From contig JAKULF010000004.1 in the NCBI GenBank assembly GCA_022661535.1, positions 5,270,001 through 5,334,000 of the forward strand: a stretch of DNA of 64,000 bases, given 5' to 3'. The stretch is from Eutypa lata. Taxonomy: Eukaryota; Ascomycota; Sordariomycetes; Xylariales; Diatrypaceae. Below are positions 55,265-64,000 of the stretch, piece after piece. Numbering within the stretch: the stretch's first letter is position 1; each line of letters begins with the position of its first letter. Position numbers and translations under genes: made by a program. A model generated the notes under the pieces. The model was not told the DNA's origin and did not search any database. It worked only from the letters and a program-made list of their open reading frames with translations.

Positions 55265-56576
55265 CGTAATCGCCCTGGAAGTATCAGCTGACTAAAGGAT
55301 ATCATGGAAAAGGCGATCTTAATTTTGATGTGACATCGGACACGTCGTTGATATGAACATTTCTGTTTATGAATTCCGCAGGTGTAACATCCATGACGCC
55401 ATCCATATAATAGAAGGAAATACGAGGACTGCGGGAGATAGCCAACAAGGCAATCTCGCTTCTAAACACTACAACAATATCTAACGAGGCTACACATCAC
55501 ACCTATCTCATCTGTATTGAACTCTAACCTGTGTAGTATCTCCGGGTATGTTATGTGTGCTGCAGTATGTTCCCTCAGTTCTTGAATCCGCATGATTAAT
55601 TGGTTTTTTGTTCCTGGCACCCCTCCCCATGCTCACGGCGCATAAGCGACGCCAGACCTGCATAGCCTTTCGAAGATTGGCTGACGGGTTCCTGACCTGC
55701 ATATGTAGAACTCCGAAAATGTCCTACATCGGATTCCGACGCAGTGTCACCCACCTAGGTGAATCCGGGCATTAGCATCGTAGTGCTAAGTCCCGTTGGA
55801 TCAACCCTAGCCGAAAACCCGCATCCACAAACTGTTCAACCACGCCTTTATGGGTTATCTTCTAAAACTCATGATTCTCTGCGAGGGTTATCGTTATTGT
55901 ATGGGAGTCGGCTTTCGGTTTCCGGATAAAGGGAGCTCCTCGACAGTAGCAGAGTGTGACCTTAGAGGCGAGAATTTGTGTTGACATCTAGTTTTGTCTA
56001 ACCAGAGAACAGCATCAATAGATAGTAAGCTTTTTGTAAACCCTTTTATTATCACTCCCTGAAAATTAAATACCATTGAGTGACAGCCTGCTTCAAATAA
56101 ATATCCGTAGGTGAAACTCTTCTACACCCCATAGTAGAATGATTGCCTTAAGTTACGTTAATGTAATTAGTTACGTACAGGACTGCAAATACAGATGATA
56201 GGCTTTTGACATTCGAAGTTGGGGACAGAAAAGGTGTTTTCCGCTTTTCGAATAACCTATATTGCATCATATTATAGACATGTTGCATAACTATGTACCG
56301 TCAAAGCGAACAGTAGCAGGCATTTCTCCAATAGAAGTCGGGAACACAAGTGCTACAAAGACTAGGCCGAGCCTCACTACGTGTCGTACGATAGGATGGG
56401 ACCCCTAATAGTCGTATGTTGAATAGATATTCCCGAAGACCGTTCGGGAACATCAGCCAGCCTAATTACACGAAATATTAAGAGACAAAACCACGCGTGC
56501 CATCTCAGTTGCGACTGCGTCCGTCCTAACCCACCAATCGAAACAACTGAATCTAATGTAACTATTCATAACAAAT
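55265..56576. other. Divergent promoter of AMP-binding and Baeyer-Villiger-type genes
   Basis: 1.3 kb, no gene. Contains the palindrome at 55729-55739. Confidence 0.55.
55729..55739. promoter_or_regulatory. AflR-type palindrome TCGGATTCCGA
   Basis: Second copy of the exact 11-mer seen at 50253. It lies about 465 bp upstream of the AMP-binding start and 840 bp upstream of the oxidase start. Confidence 0.55.
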
Positions 56577-57953
56577 ATGTCTTCAACAAATACGATAACC
56601 GCGGCGTCACAGGTCAGTCTGTCAAGCAAACACTTGGGGGTCTGTCCTGGTATCAAGGCAACCCCTCCTGGAGCTCTCGAGATAGCAGACCGGCTGCTAC
56701 AAAGGAACCATGATGAACACCACATCTTCTGGAGGGACTTCGCCGGCCATAATCACACGGTCCACAATGTGCTGACCCGGCTGGCACTGGGAGCCACCGC
56801 CGATGAGCTCGAGCTAGGCTTTGGAGACAATCTTCCAGGTCAGCGTCCTCCGCCGCCCGTAGACGAAGAGGTCCTCCGTGATATGGCTACCGAGGACGGC
56901 TTTTACAGTCGACTTGGGGACATGAATCACTACACCAACTACCTAGTCTTTTTTGAAAGGGAGATCGATCGCCAGGACTGGCGCGAGGTAGTCAACCAGT
57001 ACTGTTTCGGACGCACACGGAACACAGATGCCCTGCTCGCCCGCATGTTCGACGGCGCTTTCCACCCCATCATCCACCTCGGCCTCGGAGTCGAGTTTGA
57101 GCAGCCCAGCATCATCGCCGAGGCTTTGGCGCAGGCCGCAACCGATGCCAGCTTCAACGTGGGGGCCTTCTACCGCGACGCGGAGGAGGAAGCTGCCAAG
57201 GCTGGCGGCGACGGCTCTACCGCGACTTCGCAGCCGCTCGTCGACCTCTTCCACGAAGCCTACGCCGACGAGACCATCCGCCATGCGGCGCACTGGGAGG
57301 ACCTGCAGTTCAAGATGAAGAACGGGGTGTTCAAGCGGTCCCGGCACGAGATCGCTGCGCTGGCGGCACGGTTCCGCGTCACGCCCGAGACGCTGGAGCG
57401 GCGCACCGCCGAGATGATCAGCTGCTGTGCGTACTTTTCGGGTGGGGCGCAGCGGGCCGGGAAGGTGCGCAAGATCGACTTTTTCTACATGCACAACGTC
57501 ACCAGCTCTATCTTCCTGACCGTGCTAATCCGTGCGCCGTGGATCCGGACTGAGGACAAGGTTCGTCTCGTCGAGTGGAAGGCTCGCCTCGACCTGGCCT
57601 GGTATGCCACCGGCGGTACGCCCGCGCTCGATACTAAGTACATCCGCGACTACAAGGGCCAGGTCACCGCCAGCTGGGGCTGGCAGGAGCTGTTCGCCGT
57701 CATTAACCGCACCCACGACGATGGGCACGTCGCCAAGTACGTTCGTGCGCTGAAGAATGGAGAGGAGGTCTCGAAACCTTTTGAGAATGGTGAATGGGAA
57801 AGGGCATTCCCGGTCAAGGGCGATATGTGGCTGAAGTTGTCGCGGATGGCTTTCGACTCAACAGTCGACCTCCCTCCCGATCAGAAGTGGATCGTGTTTG
57901 CGGGTTTCGACAAGCCGTGGGAGGGTGTGCCCAGTGAAGCCAACGGTGCTTAG
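56577..57953 (+). CDS. Questin-oxidase/Baeyer-Villiger-type oxidase (AflY/MdpL/GedK type)
   Basis: Cofactor-unusual oxygenase family (formerly DUF4243) that opens the central quinone ring of anthraquinones such as questin or chrysophanol, giving benzophenones. Single exon, 458 aa. Family hallmarks are HHIFWRDFAGHNHTVHNVLT with clustered His, MNHYTNYLVFFEREIDRQDW, MFDGAFHPIIHLGLGVEFEQ and FFYMHNVTSSIFLTVL. ARLDLAWYATGGTPALD and WGWQELFAVINRTHDDGHVAKYVRAL, with its late His/Asp cluster, also fit. Length fits AflY and MdpL (about 450-490 aa). There is no FAD Rossmann motif, as in the family. Its presence argues that the end product lies beyond emodin or chrysophanol, in the benzophenone/xanthone branch. 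Confidence 0.93.
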   Translation: MSSTNTITAASQVSLSSKHLGVCPGIKATPPGALEIADRLLQRNHDEHHIFWRDFAGHNHTVHNVLTRLALGATADELELGFGDNLPGQRPPPPVDEEVLRDMATEDGFYSRLGDMNHYTNYLVFFEREIDRQDWREVVNQYCFGRTRNTDALLARMFDGAFHPIIHLGLGVEFEQPSIIAEALAQAATDASFNVGAFYRDAEEEAAKAGGDGSTATSQPLVDLFHEAYADETIRHAAHWEDLQFKMKNGVFKRSRHEIAALAARFRVTPETLERRTAEMISCCAYFSGGAQRAGKVRKIDFFYMHNVTSSIFLTVLIRAPWIRTEDKVRLVEWKARLDLAWYATGGTPALDTKYIRDYKGQVTASWGWQELFAVINRTHDDGHVAKYVRALKNGEEVSKPFENGEWERAFPVKGDMWLKLSRMAFDSTVDLPPDQKWIVFAGFDKPWEGVPSEANGA

Positions 57954-58717
57954 GCCTGTTAAAATTCCGTGATATAATATCACTACTACGTAGTTTCCCC
58001 TAGCTCTTGGGGCTACAACATTCTTTTCATTTTCTAGCAACTTCTATAGTAATTTATGGACTATACTATCAGTCACGCAGGCTTCATATCATAGCATAAT
58101 TCTTCATTGCTGTAAGATAGGTAGTGCGTACATTTTACATATGATATTGCCCATTATATTCCTTCAGATAAGTTGGGAATGGCACATATGAGCATTGAAC
58201 CCTCCCACTTTATTCTAGTGTATACCCTTCTCCCATATCTCTAGAAAACATTCAATATAGCAGCTGAATATTGGTTTATCCAACTTCTTAATATAATGAA
58301 CCTAACATACGCGATATTTACTTCAGGGGTGAACATCCAAAGAGCATGTTGAAAGGTGCTTTAGATTTCAGAGCCTAGGAAAGTGGTAAGACACTCCCTG
58401 CCTTCTCCCTTTTCTGCCCTTTTCTGTCTTATCACAGCGGGGAGGGTATATGCCGGGCTAAGGTAGATTGGTAAGTAATACATCGGTCAATTATCGGGCT
58501 CCGACCTCCTAAGCTCCTAAGTCCTGTAAGCATGGGATGTTAGTTTAGTTGAACCACAGCTACCTCCAGTATTAAAATGGTATAAGCATGGGAGTCATGT
58601 ACTAACTTTTCTCGACTAGTTAGGCAAGGCTTTGACGGATTACTTATGAAACGCATTAGACTTTTATCAGAGTAGACTGCATTTAATTTTGATCTTCTGC
58701 ACCTCCTTTCCACTGTT
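57954..58717. other. Intergenic upstream of P450
   Basis: AT-rich, no gene; contains the TCGGGCTCCGA site at 58494. Confidence 0.5.
58494..58504. promoter_or_regulatory. AflR-type palindrome TCGGGCTCCGA
   Basis: TCGG-GCT-CCGA, 214 bp upstream of the P450 start. It fits both TCGN5CGA and TCGGNNNCCGA. Confidence 0.5.
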
Positions 58718-60559
58718 ATGGCATTGTCAGCCATACCACCGGGGCTTTTAGCCCCGAGTATCGGAATCATCGTTATCATCCTATTCTTGATCTCCCCTTT
58801 TCTATCATGGAGCAGAAAGATACCCGGGCCGTTGCTCGCCAAATACACAAGATTATGGTATGCTTGGCAGCAATATGGAGATAACTTTCACTGGACGAAT
58901 GTCAAACTCCATCGGAAAATGGGTAAGTCTGCAAAAATATTGTACTACTATTATCTCACATTATTACCCATTAGAATTAGCGGTGGAAACATAACCCCCC
59001 CCCCAAGAAGTGTCATAATGAACTCTTTATATCTAGTCCTATATGCTACGGCCTATCTGCATTGATCCCGATGTTAAAACATAGAATAGGAAAAATCGTC
59101 CAAATAATGCCCGGGTACTTCAGTATCGACGACCCGAAAGCGCATAAGACTATATACAGTCATGCATCTCCGTGGATTAAGGGCGAATTCTACATTGCGT
59201 GGAACGTTGGCCCAGATCCAACGATCACGAACCTTTTCGCTGCGCGAGACCCGAAATTACATGCATCAATGCGTCGCAAGGTAGCCTCTATGTACTCCAT
59301 GAGCTCTTTAGTCTCGTATGAGCCGTATGTAGATGAGTGCGTTCAACTATTCTACAACCAGCTGGAAACCCTCGCCTCGTCCCGGTCCTCGTTCAACTTA
59401 GGACATTGGTTGCAGTATTTTGCGTTTGATGCGATATCGTTGATTACGGTATGTTGAAAATCTTTTTGGTCTTCGCAACGTCATATACCACATTTTCCCT
59501 TGTACTCTCTCAATAACCTCGATGCCATAGTTCGGAGATAGATTAGGATTCCTTGACCACGGAGAGGACATAGAGAATCTCATCCGGAACCTCGATAGTG
59601 ACCATACTATTCTCAATATTCTAGGAACATTTCCGGAACTTATTTCTATCTACAAAGGACTTTCAGGGCTACTAGCTAGTACCAAGCCCATGTTCTTCCA
59701 ACGATTCGCCACAGACAAAATCGAAAGCGCTCGGCGGGAGAAGCAGGATATTCTGGAAGATGGGCCAGTCTACATGGTCAAGAAGTTCCTCGACGCCCAG
59801 CGCAAAGAGGACAAGAAAGCCATGACAGACTGGGACATCGCTGCCAACGCGGGGTCTAATATCGGAGCCGGGAGCGATACAACAGCCATAACTCTGAGCA
59901 CTATTCTCTATTACATGTACCGTGACAAGAGGATCATCAAGCGCGTACGACAAGAAATCGACAGCTTAGCCCTACCTGCCCGGCCTTCATTCCACGAAGT
60001 CCAGAAGCTACCCTACCTTCAAGCCGTCATAAAAGAATCCCTGAGGGTCCAGCCGGCGGCTGGTGTTCCTTTGTGGCGCAAGGTACCGAAAGGAGGTGCG
60101 GTGATCTGCGGGCAATTCTTCCCCGAGGGGGTTCGTCTACCCATGCACTAACCCGAATGTCCCATCCGTCTATCCATCCACCTAACTGACAATTATACTT
60201 AGACAAACATCGGCGTTAACAGCTGGGTGGCGCACCATAACCGAGACAGTTTCGGCTCCGACGCGGACGAGTTCCGACCCGAACGCTGGCTCGAGGTGGC
60301 TGGTACGCAGGGCGCCAGCATCATGGAGCAGAACCTAGCCGCTTTCGGGTTCGGGTCACGAACTTGCATTGGGAAGAACGTCTCGCTGCTCGAGATCAAC
60401 AAGCTCGTTCCGGTGTTAGCTAGAGACTTTGACTTCGTCTTTCTAAACCAGCACGGTGCGCCTGAGAGGCGGGGATATGTGACGGTGAAGAATGATTGGT
60501 TCGTCAAGATGCCTCATCTCTACGCCCGAATCACGAAGAGAGGACAGAGTAAAGCTTAA
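58718..60559 (+). CDS. Cytochrome P450 monooxygenase
   Basis: ER-anchored heme monooxygenase. Model: 58718-58922, 59090-59448, 59531-60130, 60203-60559; 506 aa. An N-terminal membrane helix (GIIVIILFLISPFL) is followed by the Pro-rich hinge KIPGPLLAKYTRLWYAW. The I-helix oxygen-binding motif is GAGSDTT (residues about 300-306). ExxR is KESLR (Glu357, Arg360). PERW is in FRPERWLE. The heme loop FGFGSRTCIGKN carries Cys443. The general layout resembles the pisatin-demethylase-like group common in secondary metabolism. In some anthraquinone clusters a P450 couples two monomers (ClaM in cladofulvin), and in others it hydroxylates; sequence alone cannot choose. The first intron is long (167 nt) with an acceptor at AATAG. 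Confidence 0.92.
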
Positions 60560-61342
60560 GCGTAGGATCACAGCGAGGAAATAACTATCATCATATAAGT
60601 GGCTATTTATTCATGTATTGTGTAGAATACCTCGTAGGGAAACTACGCAGGTCATTCATCTGGACCTGTAGTATGAATGGATATCACGTTATTCTATTTT
60701 TATAAGACTATAGACTAAAAGATTTTGAACTCAAAGTCACTTGAAAAGACGCCCATTATCATATTCAATATTATGTAGTTACTGTCTCGGAGGTTGCGAT
60801 TACTTCGGTTACAGGGGTTGTTGAGAGTATACGATATAGTTAGATAGTATTATGACGCGTTTGGAGATTGGGATTGGTGGGATGTTGAATGTATTGACCA
60901 TTTAGTTATGCTGGCATTCAGTACGTCACTGTGAAAGGTTAAGTGTATTCACAATAATATTGAAGAAATGGATGCGGATGATCTATGGTCTCATCAATTA
61001 AGACCGACATATGATTCGTTGTTTCTGTCAGTGACTATTTTCAGATTATTATCTCACGTCGTAGAAATGCTCAATATCCTATCCTAAAAATAAACAAGTT
61101 ATCCGTTTGGCAGGGACTTAAAATCGATGTTAAGGCCGCAAAGTCCGTAATTCGTATGTTGTGCAACATTTCTCGATGATTACGTAGTAATAGTGTACTC
61201 GGTTTGGGGTAACTGCCTGTTTTCGGACATTTGAGGTATATTATCACAAGCTGAAAGCTCTCGATACCCACGGTTCCTCATCTCCCTCCGCTCAGCATCA
61301 AGCCCAACCCCAACCCCCCTTTCCCAATACACAATACAAATC
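60560..61342. other. Intergenic upstream of MFS gene
   Basis: No gene; no TCGGNNNCCGA found. A pyrimidine-rich stretch precedes the MFS start. Confidence 0.5.
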
Positions 61343-63567
61343 ATGGAGACGCCAACTCGCCAAACACGCAGCATAAATGACCCCTCCGAAAACGAGGCTG
61401 TACCAAGCGGAGTTGCTCCTGTAAATCCTCCAACTAACGATCAGCAGAGAAAAGAGAGAGATGAGACTGGAGCGCCAGCAGGAACAGCAGGCGATAATGG
61501 GGTTGATCCGGAAGTCGACTGGATTACCGGCCTTCCTCTAGGTATTCTAATGACCGCTCTGAGTATCGTCATGTTCCTCGTGCTCCTGGACGGCTCAATT
61601 ATTGGTACTGTAAGTGATAGAGTCCATTTCCCCACTTCTCCGATTATGCGAAGGGAATCTCATCCAGATCGTGGACAGGCTACTCCAGCAATCACAAGCG
61701 AGTTTCATTCCCTTGGCGATGTTGGCTGGTATGGTGCGGCCTTTCAGCTTGCGAGGTAAGCTTCGGATACATTCTGCGTTGAAAGCTTGCTCAACTTTCT
61801 ATTGCTAACGGAACCCAGTGCAGTGGTGCAGCCTGTGACGGGAAAGATCTACGCGACTCTGAATCAGAAGGCATGTCCCCGCCATTTCATATTTCATACG
61901 GGGCTCGCAACTTGAGCTAACCTGTCACTACATTGAACAGTGGTCATATCTAGCGTTCTTTACCATCTTTGAGGTCGGCTCACTCGTATGCGGTATCGCA
62001 AGGTCATCCATTATGTTGATTGTGGGCCGTGCGGTGGCCGGGATAGGGGTTGCGGGGCTGCAAAATGGTAGTCTCACGATCGTTGCTACCGCCGCACCAC
62101 TCCAAAAACGTGCCAGTATGTATATCTAATTGTCGGGGGAAAAGCTGAGTAATTCAACTTAACTAACTGTACTGAGCTTTGAATGGCATTCTCATGGGCT
62201 GTGGGTTACCCTCTCCCCTGTTCATTTTCAGTGAGCGTTTCAAGGACTGATCTGTTTCTAGTAAGCCAGTCAGGCATCGTTATGGGCCCTCTAATCGGGG
62301 GTGCATTCACCACTTATTCTACTTGGCGATGGTGTAAGTGCTTGCCTTGATGTATCACCATCTCCGAGCTGGGTGTTTTCTTCCTCTAATGTGCCCAGGC
62401 TTCTACATTAATCTTCCTCTTGGCGCTGTCGTAGCTGGCTTGCTGTTCTTCGTACGCATCCCGCAGCCGAAAAGGTTCGTACCACCCGGACAGTCCAGAG
62501 TGGTCGGACTGGTCAAGGAACTCGATTTTCTAGGCTTTGTCCTGCTGACCGGATTCGCAATCGAACTACTGCTCGCCCTAGAAATGGGCGGATCTACGTA
62601 CCCGTGGAATAGCTCCGTCATTATCGGTCTGTTCTGTGGCGCAGTAGTCACCCTTATTCTGTTCATCTTCTGGGAGCGCCACATGGGTGACAGAGCTATG
62701 ATACCGTTCTCCATTGTCACTAAGCGCGTCGTCTGGTGCGGCTGTTTGGTCTACGCATTTCTTATGGCGGCTCTCATGCTGCTATCATATTACGTCCCCA
62801 TATATTTCCAGTCGGTGCTCAATGCTTCTGCAATTATGAGCGGCGTCTACACGTTGCCAAACATCGTGCCACAGGTGATACTGTGTATCGCCTCGGGAGT
62901 ACTAGGTGAGTTCATACTATCTATCAAGGTATCGTTCATGATCTAACCATTAGCAGTCGGGAAATTTGGTTACTACCTTCCCTGGTCCGTCGCTAGCATT
63001 ATACTCACAGCCGTGGGCACTGGCTTGTTGGCCACTCTCAGCGTAGCCACAACCACTGGTCAATGGATTGGATATCAAATTCTGTTCGGTGCAGGGTGTG
63101 GTGTGGGTATCCAGATGGTAAGCAGGAAATCAGCACCCCCCTTCTCCCCTTTGGCGGATACTGACCTATCTACACAGCCGATACTAGCAGCTCAGTCCTC
63201 TCTCACAGGCCCAGATATCCCAGTTTCCATTGCCATCCTCATCTTCTCCCAGAACATCGTGGCTGCTGTTTGGCTGGCAATTGCTAGCACCATCTTCTCG
63301 AACAGCCTTCAGAGGCTGATCCCGCAGTACGCCCCTACCGTCGACGCGGCTGCTATTATCAACGCTGGCGCTACGGGAATTCGAAATGTAGTCCAAGAGG
63401 GCCCGCTTCTCACTCAGGTATTGGATGCTTACTCCAAATCTATCGACAATACATTTTACATCGCGACCGCGTCACTGGGGGCAGGTATATTTTTTGTGTG
63501 GGGTATGGGATGGAAAGATATCCGACATAATAAGCAGGCAAACGATGTGCCTCTAGTACCGATCTAA
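61343..63567 (+). CDS. MFS drug:H+ antiporter (DHA2, 14-TM type)
   Basis: Plasma-membrane exporter, probably of the cluster product. Model: 61343-61609, 61679-61755, 61819-61870, 61941-62115, 62177-62200, 62262-62333, 62399-62905, 62957-63117, 63178-63567; 574 aa. A polar N-terminal 65 residues precede the first helix ([20 protein letters not shown]). Signatures are [40 protein letters not shown] and [27 protein letters not shown] (motif C area). The intron after exon 3 has a GC donor (AAG|GCATGT), exon 5 is a 24-nt micro-exon, and all nine exons join in frame to give the expected family sequence. The G-L-S-Q junction at exon 5/6 is the least certain. Confidence 0.9.
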
Positions 63568-64000
63568 TGGCTACATGGCATGGAAAGAGACAAGCCTATT
63601 GGCTTTGTCTCACTTGTGACAGAGGTCTGACGGTAAGGGGTTTTTGTTTTTAGTTCACGTTACCGCATTTTGATTTTGTGGCACATAGGTGAAGGATGGA
63701 AATGTACTCTACGTATTTATTGTCTCGGAAAGTTGCTTTACTGTTTTGCATCAATAGATCCCGATAAGATGGCAGTATTAGTTTGCTCTTGAAGGACTGT
63801 CATTCATTTCCATACACTCGTAATGTTGCTTAGACTCCCGGGAATTACTTGTTGGCTACTAAGTCCATATGCATGAAGCGCGTCTGCTACGTATTGCGTA
63901 TTGAGGGGCTACCTCACTTTCTAAGCTCCGTTCATGCCGGTTCTTACTGTAAGATATATCAAAACCAATGAAGTCAAGGCGGATTTCTTTAATATGAGCT
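63568..64000. other. Downstream flank of MFS gene
   Basis: 3' flank; no gene seen before the window ends. The right border of the cluster is therefore not defined. Confidence 0.5.

Noticed and set aside
1..64000. CRISPR arrays, bacterial operons or ribosome binding sites
   Set aside because: The window is fungal nuclear DNA; no spaced direct repeats of that kind are present.

Overview
The window is nuclear DNA of a filamentous ascomycete (Pezizomycotina). The evidence is short GT-AG introns of about 50-110 nt, fungal-type proteins (a non-reducing polyketide synthase, an Ino4-like bHLH, a GH18 chitinase with a hevein-type domain), a saturated AT-rich tract in which CpA is absent (a RIP signature), and genes placed on both strands without operons. 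Class and species cannot be decided from the sequence alone. All gene models below were spliced by hand from reading frames and splice signals.

Left part (1-24.2 kb): mostly housekeeping or general genes. In order these are a low-complexity C-terminally hydrophobic protein, the U3 processome protein Utp11, an unknown protein, a secreted chitinase, a 0.7 kb MITE-like transposon, a single-pass membrane protein, mitochondrial threonyl-tRNA synthetase, an Ino4-like bHLH factor, a Maf-type nucleotide pyrophosphatase, a stress-type short-chain dehydrogenase, a RIP-degraded AT tract and a C2H2 zinc-finger regulator.

Middle (24.2-29.5 kb): gene-poor. It holds a tRNA-Lys(CUU) gene with two interruptions. 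One is a normal 12-nt tRNA intron. The other is a 55-nt GT...AG insertion in the anticodon stem that looks like a spliceosomal intron. Next to it is a decayed methyltransferase gene.

Right part (29.5-63.6 kb): a contiguous aromatic polyketide cluster of the emodin/monodictyphenone type. A TE-less NR-PKS (SAT-KS-AT-PT-ACP) and a separate metallo-beta-lactamase thioesterase should make atrochrysone carboxylic acid. An EthD decarboxylase and a DUF1772 anthrone oxygenase should take it to emodin. A versicolorin-reductase-like SDR, a scytalone-dehydratase-like protein and an AflX/MdpK-like oxidoreductase fit the deoxygenation to chrysophanol. An AflY/MdpL-like Baeyer-Villiger-type oxidase fits ring opening to benzophenones and xanthones. 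A second SDR, a GST-like protein, an AMP-binding enzyme, a GMC-family protein lacking one catalytic His, a P450 and an MFS exporter complete the set. An AflS/MdpA-like coactivator is present, but no AflR-like Zn2Cys6 factor is visible in the window. Even so, four cluster intergenic regions carry the palindrome TCGGNNNCCGA (three are TCGGAWTCCGA), which fits the AflR-type site TCGN5CGA.
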